NCBI GenBank assembly: GCA_956465555.1
Contig: OY101119.1
Coordinates: 2,404,629-2,468,628 of the forward strand
Length of the DNA stretch: 64,000 nucleotides
Reading direction: 5' to 3'
Source of the DNA: Nitzschia sp. pyKryTriq1
Lineage: Eukaryota; Bacillariophyta; Bacillariophyceae; Bacillariales; Bacillariaceae
Positions within the stretch are counted from its first letter, which is position 1, and each line of letters begins with the position of its first letter. The notes beneath the pieces are model-generated. The model saw only the letters and a program-made list of their open reading frames with translations, ran no database searches and was not told the DNA's origin. A program made the position numbers and the translations under genes. Shown here in pieces: positions 30,598 through 39,759 of this stretch.

Positions 30598-31259
30598 CCT
30601 AGTTTATAATATTTCGAACGAAGATGCACCAAAGACTTTCAAGTGATATGAGGAGACTATTAGCGGAACGTCGACATCATAACAACAATCAATCCAAACC
30701 CAAACCCAATCGTCGCGTTGTTTGTCGCGAAGAAGAATCATCGCGTCGCAAAAGAAGAAGGATCTTTTTCAGTGAGTCATGAATTCATGACCAGTCATGC
30801 GTAGATGTCCAGTCATTTGAGTCAAAAAATGCACTACGAAGCGAGCAATCATCTCTACCGTACCGGTACAGTCGGCATATCAATACGAAGTACTCTATGA
30901 GCTACTGCTGTAGCTCTCTAGACTACCCAGTGTTAGAGTAATACTCTACTCTCTAGCTAGAGCTAGTAGTAGTGGAGAGAAAGTGATACAGTAATGCAAA
31001 AGGCTCCTTTGACTTATGGCACGCAACGATGTATTGGTAGTAGTGCTTTTGATTTATCATAGTAAAACAATACCGGTAACAGAAATGTATTGTGCCAATC
31101 AATTCGCACTACACTTTTTCAAATCGACAACCCTCCAAAGAATTCATATCCCTTACAATTTGCGGTAGAAATATACGAGTAAACCACCAATCGATCTCCA
31201 ACAATCGGTACAAAACCACTGAACAGGATCAAGTTTGCCCTCGAAAAACCATGCTTGAT
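30598..31259. other. Intergenic region, no gene seen
   Basis: Upstream of the esterase. TAGAGTAG-type short palindromes lie near 30895-30975. Nothing coding is recognised. Confidence 0.45.
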
Positions 31260-31530
31260 CAGCGTCTTTGGATCCGGAGTGCTTCCTCGTCACTTCGTAT
31301 GCTGACGAAAATTCTACGGGTCAGTGCATAGGAGATCACCAACGGTCTCCGAGGATGGAGCAACGAAGGACGCACCGGCATCCATGGCTATCGGAGCGGC
31401 CCAAAACATATCTTGGTGCTCGAAGTAGCACACCCTCTTCTTCCCAATCGAAATCTCTTGATATCATGCCCACATCAACGCATCACCAGATTCGGAGCTC
31501 GCGCACACACGGTAAGCTCCAGCAACACAA
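31260..31530 (-). pseudogene. Remnant of the tandem PstS-like gene
   Basis: On the minus strand, ~31426-31522 matches the coding stretch around 10553-10650 of the intact gene (the GARRICASSESGD...GMMSRDFNWEEEE part). It runs directly into ~31266-31425, which matches around 11140-11310 (YFEHQDMFWAAPIAMDAG...). About 490 bp of the intact gene between these blocks is absent, and the frame is not maintained through the rest. It is therefore a dead, internally deleted copy of second-module sequence. It lies ~20 kb from the intact gene. Confidence 0.8.
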
Positions 31531-31690
31531 TAACATACATTCGATTCAAAGAGAAGCAGGGGACGTGTTTCCGATTGCAAGAACACTAATGTTGCAACAA
31601 GAGTACGTGCAGGGCCCTTTTGAATGCCGAACAGATCGGAACGCTCTCACACAATCGAGCGATGATTATTCTACGATCTGGGAACTCTGG

Positions 31691-33040
31691 TTACGAGGCC
31701 TGCAACTCTTGCGCCATGGATTGCAATAGTTCATAATTGACTTCCAGGACATCATGCACCAGTACCTCACGCTCTTCGTCGGGTATTGGCTTTCGTAGCT
31801 GCACGAGAGGCAACAATAATTCTTCCGGTTGCTTGCCTTCGCCCTCGGTAAGGATGCGACACATTCCCTGGACATGACCGGCACCGACGATGGCGACCAG
31901 TCTCCGAACCTTGGGCATTTGATGCGTTGGATGGGGTGATCGGAGTAGTTGTCGACAGGTTTGATACAGCTTGCAGGCCATGTAAGTGTCTCGCTCTTGG
32001 ATGATCACCTTTTCTAGCGTTGGAAAGTGTTGTGCGAGTTCTGCGATAGATTCGGTCAACAAGTCACCCGTATCGTCTGAAAGTATCTTCTGCATCCATT
32101 CCCGCAACTCATCAGGATTAGGTTTTTGAAACGAGCTGATCACCAGGCTTAAAACCAATTTTGTCTTTCCCCAGAGACCCAAACCCTCCCAGGCACGAGT
32201 GAGCGTCAGGTACAGTGGTCGGTCTCCCAACACCATATGAATTCGCTGGTGCTGCCGCTGCTCGTCCCAGTAATTGTAAGCCACGCGAAATTCTCCTCCC
32301 AGCTCTACCCCTAGACTTTCTGCATAGTCTTGCTGCATATTCGTCAACAGCCCCGCTGCCATTCCGTACATGGACCGACTCCCTTCGGCCGGTGGGGGGC
32401 TTTTCTTCTTCATCTTCGTTTTGCCACCGCTAGGTCGTAGTCGCCCCCACAGTCCCCCTTTTCGCTCTTGTTTTTGTTCTACCGTTTTCTCATCTGCTGC
32501 TGCTGCTGCTGGTGGTGGTGGTGGTGGTGGTGGAGTCAACATCATAGGAATTCGTTGATCGCAAAGTTCCAAGAAGAGTACGCTGGGATTCACTGCCTCC
32601 AATAGCATTCGAACATCTATGGAGGAGTCATTACTAACATGGGCGGTTCCGAGCAAATAAACTTCGATGCAGCATCCATTGGGTCCTGGTACAATGATTC
32701 GCTGTAGCGTTTTCGTCTTGTTCCGTAGTTCCATGGGTAGCTGTCTCCTCCATTCGGGAAGCGCTAGCGGCTGCTGGTCGGCATCCACTGGCAGTGGTGC
32801 TGTGATGAGGGCATTACTAGTATTGCTGCTTCCGGCAGCCAATAAGACATCGTCCTTGATGACACTAGTAGTAGTAGTGCTTCCCGTCGAGGAAGAATCC
32901 ACAGCAGCAGGAAGTGATGATGATGATGATGACGATCCGGAATTGTGAAAGCCTGTCGAGGCCCCCGTCCATAGGGAAGATTCCAACAATAACAGCAGTG
33001 CCAACAACGCAGACACCCGAAAAGAGCGAGAAGCGCTCAT
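31691..33040 (-). CDS. TraB/PrgY-family (TRABD-like) protein with signal peptide
   Basis: Intronless 449 aa. A signal peptide (residues ~1-28, LLALLLLLESSLW) and a low-complexity Ser/Thr segment precede the TraB domain: VYLLGTAHVSNDSS (GTxHV motif) and VLFLELCDQR near the start, ERDTYMACKLYQ later, and VAIVGAGHVQGM (second GxxHxxG motif) close to the end. A poly-Pro/poly-Ala stretch (PPPPPPPPAAAAA) is inserted around residue 175, encoded by a CCA/GCA microsatellite. The TraB family is widespread; members bear conserved His/Glu residues and are suspected metalloproteases or membrane-remodelling proteins, but the role here is unknown. No obvious C-terminal membrane helices are seen. Confidence 0.85.
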   Translation of the reverse strand: MSASRSFRVSALLALLLLLESSLWTGASTGFHNSGSSSSSSSLPAAVDSSSTGSTTTTSVIKDDVLLAAGSSNTSNALITAPLPVDADQQPLALPEWRRQLPMELRNKTKTLQRIIVPGPNGCCIEVYLLGTAHVSNDSSIDVRMLLEAVNPSVLFLELCDQRIPMMLTPPPPPPPPAAAAADEKTVEQKQERKGGLWGRLRPSGGKTKMKKKSPPPAEGSRSMYGMAAGLLTNMQQDYAESLGVELGGEFRVAYNYWDEQRQHQRIHMVLGDRPLYLTLTRAWEGLGLWGKTKLVLSLVISSFQKPNPDELREWMQKILSDDTGDLLTESIAELAQHFPTLEKVIIQERDTYMACKLYQTCRQLLRSPHPTHQMPKVRRLVAIVGAGHVQGMCRILTEGEGKQPEELLLPLVQLRKPIPDEEREVLVHDVLEVNYELLQSMAQELQAS

Positions 33041-33592
33041 CGTATTGTATACTGTCTGTACTGTATGACCACGAAGTATGGTATTTCAACAATCTCAGAC
33101 CCACGCATGCAGCTCAGCAAGAAAAGTATGTCAATAATTACTGTACCAGTAGAATTCTTGGGCTGACAGACCGCTGTACGAAACTGGTTGGGATGAGTAC
33201 AAGTAAGAACAGCTGTATGGACTTTTCCTGTCTCTCGTATTAGCAATGGATGTTAGTTTGTGTTTGTTACAAGTGCTATCATCGGTTTGCTGTGTGGACT
33301 GTCAACAATAACAAGCATCACCGCAGCCATGGTCGGTCGTGATGAAATTCAGAAAATAGCTATGGACGGTGGACAGCGTTGCGCTGTCGGTGCTGTCGGT
33401 GGCTCGACAGCCAGACAGACGGAGACAGAAGGAGTTTCGTCTGGAAGGCGCCCGCCTGAACAGACAGAGCAACGGTGACGTAGAGACTATTTCTGATTGG
33501 ACGAGAAGAAGAGGAAGGAAGTTTGAGTGTGATTGAAGGACCTGCCGACTGAAGAGTGAAGGACTGTTAAAATCCGTGAGTTCTAGGCAGTG
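33041..33592. other. Intergenic region, no gene seen
   Basis: A few short open frames without recognisable content. Confidence 0.45.
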
Positions 33593-33751
33593 GCTAGCGG
33601 CTCAGGGATTCGGGCTAAAGGACTAATTTGACTGTGGGATAACGAAGTGTGTTATCTTAAATTAATGAGCTCTTGCTCTAACTGATGAAATGAACTTTTG
33701 TTCATTCCTACTTTTCTTGAATCGTTGACATGTATTTCGATAGAAGTCTGT
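33593..33751. repeat. 159-bp direct repeat, copy 1
   Basis: Identical by eye to 34110-34268. It contains three short hairpins: GATAAC/GTTATC at 33638-33656, GAGC/GCTC at 33667-33678, and a perfect 7-bp stem AATGAAC-TTTT-GTTCATT at 33689-33706. No terminal TG/CA, no coding frame and no target duplication are seen, so the family is unassigned. Confidence 0.85.
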
Positions 33752-34109
33752 TCTTGCCACATCGTTGGCACTGACTCAGGATGTGCATCTCTTTATTCCT
33801 ACTGGGAACTTGAAGGATGTAGGTCCTAGTACTTGATCTAGTATCTGATCTAGCCACATCAGTAAGTGGGAAGCTAGAACGTGTAATTTCGCTCGGGCGC
33901 TCGTGGCTGGGATTGCTCGAACGTGTGCGTGGCTCCGCGCGTGATTTCCTCGATCAGGACAGAAGGACATACTGATGACGTCATACGCCAGTCGTCATCA
34001 AACCTTGTCGAACATATACGGACGTACACAACATCGTACGTCATTACTATTATACAACATGTAACGGTTGAACAGTACGTACTTCTACTATTCTGTTCTA
34101 ATAGAAAGA
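33752..34109. other. Unique spacer between the 159-bp repeats
   Basis: 358 bp without recognisable genes, including short GTAC strings near 34020-34080. Confidence 0.5.
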
Positions 34110-34268
34110 GCTAGCGGCTCAGGGATTCGGGCTAAAGGACTAATTTGACTGTGGGATAACGAAGTGTGTTATCTTAAATTAATGAGCTCTTGCTCTAACT
34201 GATGAAATGAACTTTTGTTCATTCCTACTTTTCTTGAATCGTTGACATGTATTTCGATAGAAGTCTGT
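34110..34268. repeat. 159-bp direct repeat, copy 2
   Basis: Perfect second copy of 33593-33751 in the same orientation. The flanks of the two copies differ completely. Confidence 0.85.
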
Positions 34269-35041
34269 GGACTTCTTATAGTTTCTTGGAGGATCATAGA
34301 CTGTCTCCGATAGTCTTAGAAAGAATCTCTGAGTCGTGATCCAAACGTGTGTCGAACGTAATCGTGCGTAATCGTGAACGCTGGTCGCGTCCGTCCGTCA
34401 TTCCATGATCGTCCGTTGTAGGTAGATATTCGAACAAAGGACGATGAGAACCGAACAAGATCGAGAAGCGATCGAAATCGGTCGCTCAGTCCTGGCTCAC
34501 AATTCTGCAATTGATCGCATCAACACGCCTCTCAATCGACAGATTAGAAGTAGAGTAAAGCTTTCCCGGCCCACCCACCCTGGGCAAGGCGAGCACTCCC
34601 CGCGCACCATCGGATTCGAGCGAATTTGGGCATTGCTATCACTATATGAACTAATGCTTCCCCGGGCGGTTTTTAATTTGGAGCGCTGTAGCCGCCTCGG
34701 GATGGCTACATGAAAAACGCAAATAATTGGCAAAATGGCGTGCTACAAGACGCAGTATCGCTTAATCGGTCGCCATTTGGCGTCTGGAATATTTAATTCT
34801 ACACGAAAGCAATCCGGATACTACCAATACTCATTGTATGAAGGATATAAAATTGTATTTATAAGTATTAGTATTAGTGTATTCAGTGGAGTGGTCGTTC
34901 CGAAAGAGTCCATCGTTTGGAAGTGAAAACGGCGGGATGCGCGTTTTTTATTATTGTTGCCCAAATCTTCGGTCATCTTATTTTTCAAGTCGTCTGGCAT
35001 GACTAACAATCACAACATGCCATCCCGCTCTACAGAATAGA
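34269..35041. other. Region upstream of DUF7869-like fragment
   Basis: No recognised gene. It may hold degraded 5' sequence of the transposon-derived gene that follows, or an unnamed repeat. Confidence 0.4.
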
Positions 35042-35830
35042 ATGGTACTACGACTTGCTTTATATTTAGTGGAGCGAGGATTCTACAAGAATGTTGAATT
35101 CGTATTTTTGATTGTGGGCCATACCAAGAACCCTTGCGATCGTATGTTCAACCTTTTGAAATCAACGTATCGAAAGGCCAATGTCTACACTATGGCCCAA
35201 ACTATTGCAAAACTGAACGAGCACGAGCAAACAACCGCCACTCTATTCGGAGACTTCAGGAATTGGGATGCGTATCTGGACAAGTTGTATTCTAGATTCG
35301 ATGCTGGAACAATGAAAAAGTACCACAACTTCAGCGTGGACTTTGAGGAGGGAGCCACGTTTATGAAAATTGACGTCTCCCGTCACGGGGAAGACGTCCA
35401 AGGCCGAAGAACGAAGGACTTCCATACCCCTTCAGCTGACAGAGAAAACTTGCTCTCTCAAATGCCAGAGCCTCTACCCAAACCTGGAATTAAGAGGATA
35501 AAGCAAATCGAATTGGGAACGAAGTGGAGGAAACATGTTCCTCCTGAGTTCCAGGATGAAATCTGCCCAGTGCCTTCCAAAGCAATTGTAGATGCACACA
35601 AAAAAGAAAAGAAGAGAACAAAAAAAAATAAGGCAACGGCGGTACAAAACGAAAATGATAGCGACGACGAAGTCGTCGACGAGACACCCGCCGCTTCATC
35701 ATCAAACACTCATCAAGGCGAAGCTTCTCAGACGTTGCAGTGGCAACAGCAGCAGACTTGGCTTGCTTACCAACAAATTTTGCAGCAACAGACACAAAAT
35801 TTCCCTTTCTTTCCTCAATTTAATTATTAA
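35042..35830 (+). CDS. DUF7869-like, transposon-derived protein (probably N-terminally truncated)
   Basis: 262 aa. The first part, YLVERGFYKNVEFVFLIVGHTKNPCDRMFNLLK, matches the C-terminal half of DUF7869-type domains from repetitive genes of oomycetes and algae (GHTKNxCDRxFN is diagnostic). NVYTMAQTIAKLNE and an Lys-rich then Gln-rich tail (QWQQQQTWLAYQQILQQQ) follow. Homologous proteins normally have several hundred residues before this point, so the catalytic-like front half appears absent, though an upstream exon cannot be excluded. Most likely it is a transposon-derived fragment; no termini were found for its element. Confidence 0.6.
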   Translation: MVLRLALYLVERGFYKNVEFVFLIVGHTKNPCDRMFNLLKSTYRKANVYTMAQTIAKLNEHEQTTATLFGDFRNWDAYLDKLYSRFDAGTMKKYHNFSVDFEEGATFMKIDVSRHGEDVQGRRTKDFHTPSADRENLLSQMPEPLPKPGIKRIKQIELGTKWRKHVPPEFQDEICPVPSKAIVDAHKKEKKRTKKNKATAVQNENDSDDEVVDETPAASSSNTHQGEASQTLQWQQQQTWLAYQQILQQQTQNFPFFPQFNY

Positions 35831-36258
35831 AAATGCCAGTAGTAGCAGTGTATTTTATTGCATGTTGTTGTGTTGCGGCGGATGCAATGAGAGGTGGGAG
35901 CGATGAGTTGTTGTTGTTGTTGTTGCGTCACCGCGGTGATGACCGGAGACTCGATGGGAGCTTGAAAAGTCATCGAACGGCGGGGTCCGAAATGTTTTTG
36001 GCTTTTTCTCGAAACCACATTGATTCACGTGTTCAATCATGAGGCTTCATTTTAACTTGGCCAGTCTTATTTGTCGGCGGCGGCGGAAGCGTAGCAGTCG
36101 GAGTAGCGACAGCGCGCAGGCGGGCAAGGGGCGCCAAAATTCCGATGTGGTACAGATGAGATCTCCTAGTGGGGACGATCCATTGAAATGGCACTCGCTC
36201 ATCAAAACTAAAGACTACGAGTTGACTAAAACGGCAATGAACTTTGGTTTTCCAGGCA
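35831..36258. other. Intergenic region, no gene seen
   Basis: Contains (GTT)n near 35910-35926 and a TTTTCCAG just before the next ATG that could be a 5'-UTR splice acceptor. Confidence 0.45.
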
Positions 36259-37182
36259 ATGGGGAAAATGTCATTCATCAATAATGCCAGCATTATGTTT
36301 GCTACTCTGTTTGCCTTGTTGTGGCTTCCAGAGGGATTGGCATGGACGACGACTCCTCTCAGTATGACGATGTCTGGCAATGGCGGCTCGGTCAACACCG
36401 AGGAGGCTCCTCTTATTTCTCGTCGTCGGGCTCTTTCGTCGGTCGTGGGGACTCTAGTCGGGGTAACTACAACCTTGTCAGTCGATCCGTCATTTGTGTG
36501 GGCCTCTTCTTCTCCATCTGTAGCTGGAGACTACGAAAATCGGGATCGTCGGTCTAGCAAGGATTATTCTGTCATTCGTGAAGACTACTACTACATGATG
36601 GGAAAACCGCCTCCACGTCTGTTAAATGGCCCCCTTCGTCTAGATGATCCCCAGTGGAATGCATTTGGGAGCTGTGAGACAGCGGAAGGTGGTTCGTCCT
36701 CGAATTCTTGTACCTATGTGTCGCTGAAACAGCGTATCCCGGCATATTCAAAATATGCATTCAATATTGCGTTGGGAGCCAAACAATATGGGTCTTTGGG
36801 CAAATACTTGCAAGACGCCGCCCGCACCAATTCGGACAAAGACTGGCAGAAAGCAGCCTCCTTTGTGACGACACTGCCACAAACTCCACCTCCACCACCG
36901 GTTGATGCCTTGTTGAAAATGGTCTTGTTTGCCTCGTCGATGCTGACAAGCCCGACTTTTAACGGAATTTCTCGCGAGCTGCTCGTCGCCCGATTTTATG
37001 CCAACGAAGCGAGTTTTGCCACTAAAGAAATCGCAGAAGCCATTGAGTCGAGAGACCCCGAGCGAGCAATGGCGGCCTGGGAGTTCGGAAAAGATTCGTG
37101 GAACTCGTACTTTCAAGTAGTGAATGGAAAGATCTCTCCCAAGGTCGGTGAGAAATTTGACCCTATCTCCTCACTCCAATGA
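36259..37182 (+). CDS. Thylakoid-lumen-targeted protein of unknown function
   Basis: 307 aa from the ATG at 36259. The N-terminus is a two-part diatom plastid address: a signal peptide (residues ~8-30, FATLFALLWLPEGLA) with an A-W cleavage context similar to the ASAFAP motif, then a Ser/Thr-rich transit part. Around residue 55 comes SRRRALSSVVGTLVGVTTTL, a twin-arginine plus hydrophobic core ending at WASS. This indicates Tat-dependent passage into the thylakoid lumen. The mature part (~85-307) is helical-looking, with YYYMMGKPPPRLL near its start and a C-terminal helical region of about 110 residues. The size and helical content would be compatible with a PsbQ-like or other extrinsic photosystem protein, but I see no decisive motif. 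Confidence 0.7.
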   Translation: MGKMSFINNASIMFATLFALLWLPEGLAWTTTPLSMTMSGNGGSVNTEEAPLISRRRALSSVVGTLVGVTTTLSVDPSFVWASSSPSVAGDYENRDRRSSKDYSVIREDYYYMMGKPPPRLLNGPLRLDDPQWNAFGSCETAEGGSSSNSCTYVSLKQRIPAYSKYAFNIALGAKQYGSLGKYLQDAARTNSDKDWQKAASFVTTLPQTPPPPPVDALLKMVLFASSMLTSPTFNGISRELLVARFYANEASFATKEIAEAIESRDPERAMAAWEFGKDSWNSYFQVVNGKISPKVGEKFDPISSLQ

Positions 37183-37225
37183 CATTAGTAGAAAATAATG
37201 GCTATAGAACATTATCTGGAATTCT

Positions 37226-38134
37226 TTAGCTAGTACTCGGTGATTCGGCTGACTGCTCTTTTGGCGAGCAGCAGCATAGGCATGGCTTGGGTTCTTTGGG
37301 GATCCAAGTTAGGCAATTTTCAATAACAACGCAAGCTGCTTCGGGCGCATTTTCCCCGTGTGCGATGATCATTCCTACTGGTTTCCATTCGTCCAAAATG
37401 AAATTCAGTGTTTTTCTTGCATTTGGAAGTTGACCAGTGACCCAAAAGGCAAATCTCCACTCCTTCGGCGTTGATCCCATGGGCCCGACCAGACCATCAG
37501 CTCTCATAAGCCAACCTTTCCATCCTGGCTGATCATCCTCAAAGTGCCGCTGAATCAAGTCGCAGAAAATGACCGTCTTGCTTGCTTTGTGAAAGAAGAC
37601 GACTTCGTCCATTGCCCCGCCCTCAAAAATGGTCTGGTCGATGTCATCCGCATAGTCGGAGGGTGTTTCCCTTGTCAAGGTAGCATAAAAGTCAATGCCT
37701 CGGGCAACCTTTCGACGCGACAAACCAGGAGACGCAAATACTTTTGCTTCTGGGAAGCGATTTTGCCAGTCCTGAAGTGACAGCCAATGAATGAAATTGG
37801 GACTCACGATGTATTTGACAGGGCCCACCAATTTTACAATTTGATAGGCCAACTCCTCCGTCAATGAGATCGGAGACCAGATCCACGCAGAGCCGTCGGA
37901 AAGCTGAATCGCTACCATCCGAGTAGGATAGGGAACTCCATAAAAAGTAACCACCGGGCCTTCAGCCGTCCACACCTTGGGCGCGAAACGTTGGATCAAC
38001 GCGTTGGCTTCCAACAGTAATAGTTCCTCTTCTTCAGAGGGAGATCCGGATGCCTTGAAGCTTGTGTCGGCGCCAGCGTGGGCAAACCCTGGCAGAAATA
38101 AATTTTGCAGTAGACCGCCCTTTCCGAACACCAT
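37226..38134 (-). CDS. DUF4336 protein (metallo-beta-lactamase-like fold)
   Basis: Intronless 302 aa. VVTFYGVPYPTRMVAIQLSDGSAWIWSPI near the start and VKYIVSPNFIHWLSLQDWQNRFP after it are the typical opening of DUF4336. This family is related to metallo-beta-lactamase hydrolases but keeps only part of the metal-binding His set. Later blocks are EVVFFHKASKTVIFCDL and MIIAHGENAPEAA. There is no clear targeting peptide, and the C-terminus is Cys-rich (PCLCCCSP). The substrate is unknown. It is tail-to-tail with the lumen protein, 43 bp apart. Confidence 0.85.
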   Translation of the reverse strand: MVFGKGGLLQNLFLPGFAHAGADTSFKASGSPSEEEELLLLEANALIQRFAPKVWTAEGPVVTFYGVPYPTRMVAIQLSDGSAWIWSPISLTEELAYQIVKLVGPVKYIVSPNFIHWLSLQDWQNRFPEAKVFASPGLSRRKVARGIDFYATLTRETPSDYADDIDQTIFEGGAMDEVVFFHKASKTVIFCDLIQRHFEDDQPGWKGWLMRADGLVGPMGSTPKEWRFAFWVTGQLPNARKTLNFILDEWKPVGMIIAHGENAPEAACVVIENCLTWIPKEPKPCLCCCSPKEQSAESPSTS

Positions 38135-38243
38135 TATGCTTGGTTTGATGATGATGTGTTAGACCTCCTTTTGTTCTGACAGAAGTGCGGTGGAGGATGA
38201 TGTATGATGTAAATAATGCTGCGAGACGTGAGAAGTAGTCTCT

Positions 38244-38454
38244 TGAGATACAACGATCTACAGCTTGAAGAGACGGTTGTATTGATTGAAAAACGTATAC
38301 TATTGATTAGATAGATGATATAAAGATATTGTGCCATTGTCGATGTTTCTGTTGTTTCGGAATTCTGGATACGCTCTTCGCTTCATAATGACCGTATGTA
38401 TGTTTGTATGTATGATTCATATGTAGGAATGGGTAGTGAGAACGCTTCATCTCA
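38244..38454 (-). repeat. 3' LTR of copia fossil
   Basis: 211 bp, bounded by TGAGAT/ATCTCA. It is nearly identical to 38753-38975. Confidence 0.85.
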
Positions 38455-38752
38455 ATAATCCCTCTCGTGCGAAACTACCAACCACATAGTAGCTTCCTTA
38501 TTGCCTCGAATTTGTCGCGTACTAGTCCCTTCGTAAGAATGTCTGCTTTCTGGAACTGTGACTCAATGTGCTCGATACTTGTCCTTGTCTGCGACAATTT
38601 TGAATGAAACCAATGATATTTGACCGCATAATGCTTGCTTCTTGGTGTGTATTGTCCGGGTTTCATTCGTGCTAGTTTTTGTCGAGAAGCCTTTTTGCCT
38701 TTGCTATCTCGAATCTCTGTTGCCCTGCTACAAACTTGGGCTCATAACGTCT

Positions 38753-38975
38753 TGAGATACAACGATCTACAGCTTGAAGAGACGGTTGTATTGATTGAAA
38801 AACGTATACTATTGATTAGATAGATGATATAAAGATATTGTGCCATTGTCGATGTTTCTGTTGTTTCGGAATTCTGGATACGCTTCGCTTCATAATGACC
38901 GTATGTATGTTCGTATGTATGTTCGTATGTATGATTCATATGTAGGAATGGGTAGTGAGAAGACGCTTCATCTCA
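38753..38975 (-). repeat. 5' LTR of copia fossil
   Basis: 223 bp. The length difference from the other LTR is mainly in a GTATGTATGTTC microsatellite. The primer-binding site adjoins it at lower coordinates. Confidence 0.85.
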
Positions 38976-39759
38976 ACATAGTCTAGTAGTGAGAGAACGC
39001 CGCAATAAGATCATGCATGCGTATATCGCTGTCGCTCCATGGCTGTACAAGTACCGCGGTACCAGTGGACGTGTTCTGGCGCGTGGTATTGCACGTACTG
39101 TACCGCGATGTGGTCAGTCACGTCCACGTCGGTAATAATAGTCGTTCTCCATGCGCGACGCTACTAGCCAGGTACGGTAGTCTATATCTCTCGACTGCCG
39201 ACACTCACTACGAATCTAGTACTCTAGAGAGTTTTCCTACCGGTAGTAGTAGCATAGAGCTACTCGTAGAATAGAGAGGTTGATTTGTAGTAGTACAGTA
39301 GCGGGAGTGAAGGTTGAGCTCCTCTGTACTCTACTCGTCCTATGCGGGAGTGAAGGTTGAGCTCCTCTCTACCTCTAGTACTATGCACCTCTCTACTAGT
39401 ACTATGCACCGCTATTCTTGCAAGCAAATGGGATTGTCACTCCAAGTACTCTCTGTCTGCTATGTTTAGCTAGCATCTGAGAGTAGTGCATTGTGAATCG
39501 CTACTAGATTCATTCAACACCCTGTTGCATGATCTATCCTTTCATTTGATTCGCAATCTACCTTTGACAACATCAAACCAACATCATTGCTAGTAGTGAC
39601 GATTGTAGCAGCGATCTTGCCGGGTGGCAATCGATCGCTTCGCCTGATCGTCCTATGGAACGTAGTCTACTACCAGGTACTGAACGTACTGATAGCAAAA
39701 CAATTGTGTATCCATAGTGGCCAGCACTCTGCGCAAGTACCAGTATCAATCTGCCATAT
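38976..39759. other. Intergenic region with short tandem repeats and GTAC strings
   Basis: GTACCGCGGTACC-like palindromes lie at about 39045-39110, with a two-copy 25-bp repeat at 39301-39368. No gene is recognised. Confidence 0.5.
39301..39368. repeat. Two-copy 25-bp tandem repeat (43-bp period)
   Basis: GCGGGAGTGAAGGTTGAGCT plus five more bases at 39301-39325, repeated at 39344-39368. A second pair, CTAGTACTATGCACC, follows. Confidence 0.85.

Larger units (their letters stand above)
38244..38975 (-). mobile_element. Copia-type LTR retroelement fossil, badly broken
   Basis: Element sense is minus. Two near-identical LTRs (38753-38975 as 5' LTR, 38244-38454 as 3' LTR) begin and end with TGAGAT...ATCTCA. 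Next to the 5' LTR, near 38735-38748, is a primer-binding site complementary to the anticodon-arm half of initiator Met tRNA, as used by copia elements. Between the LTRs only a short 3' remainder of pol survives (38475-38666; RNase H end with HYAVKYHWFH and QKADILTKGL), followed by a purine-rich tract beside the 3' LTR. Almost the whole interior is gone. The LTRs differ mostly in a GTAT microsatellite, suggesting a geologically recent insertion. No matching target duplication was found. Confidence 0.85.

Noticed and set aside
33593-34268. Interpretation of the 159-bp repeats as a pair of LTRs or as a box C/D snoRNA
   Set aside because: Ends are not TG...CA, there is no target duplication, and although TGATGA is present no matching D box follows at a suitable distance.
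34444-34713. 89-codon open frame downstream of the second 159-bp repeat
   Set aside because: No recognised motif. It may be part of a repeat but cannot be supported as a gene.
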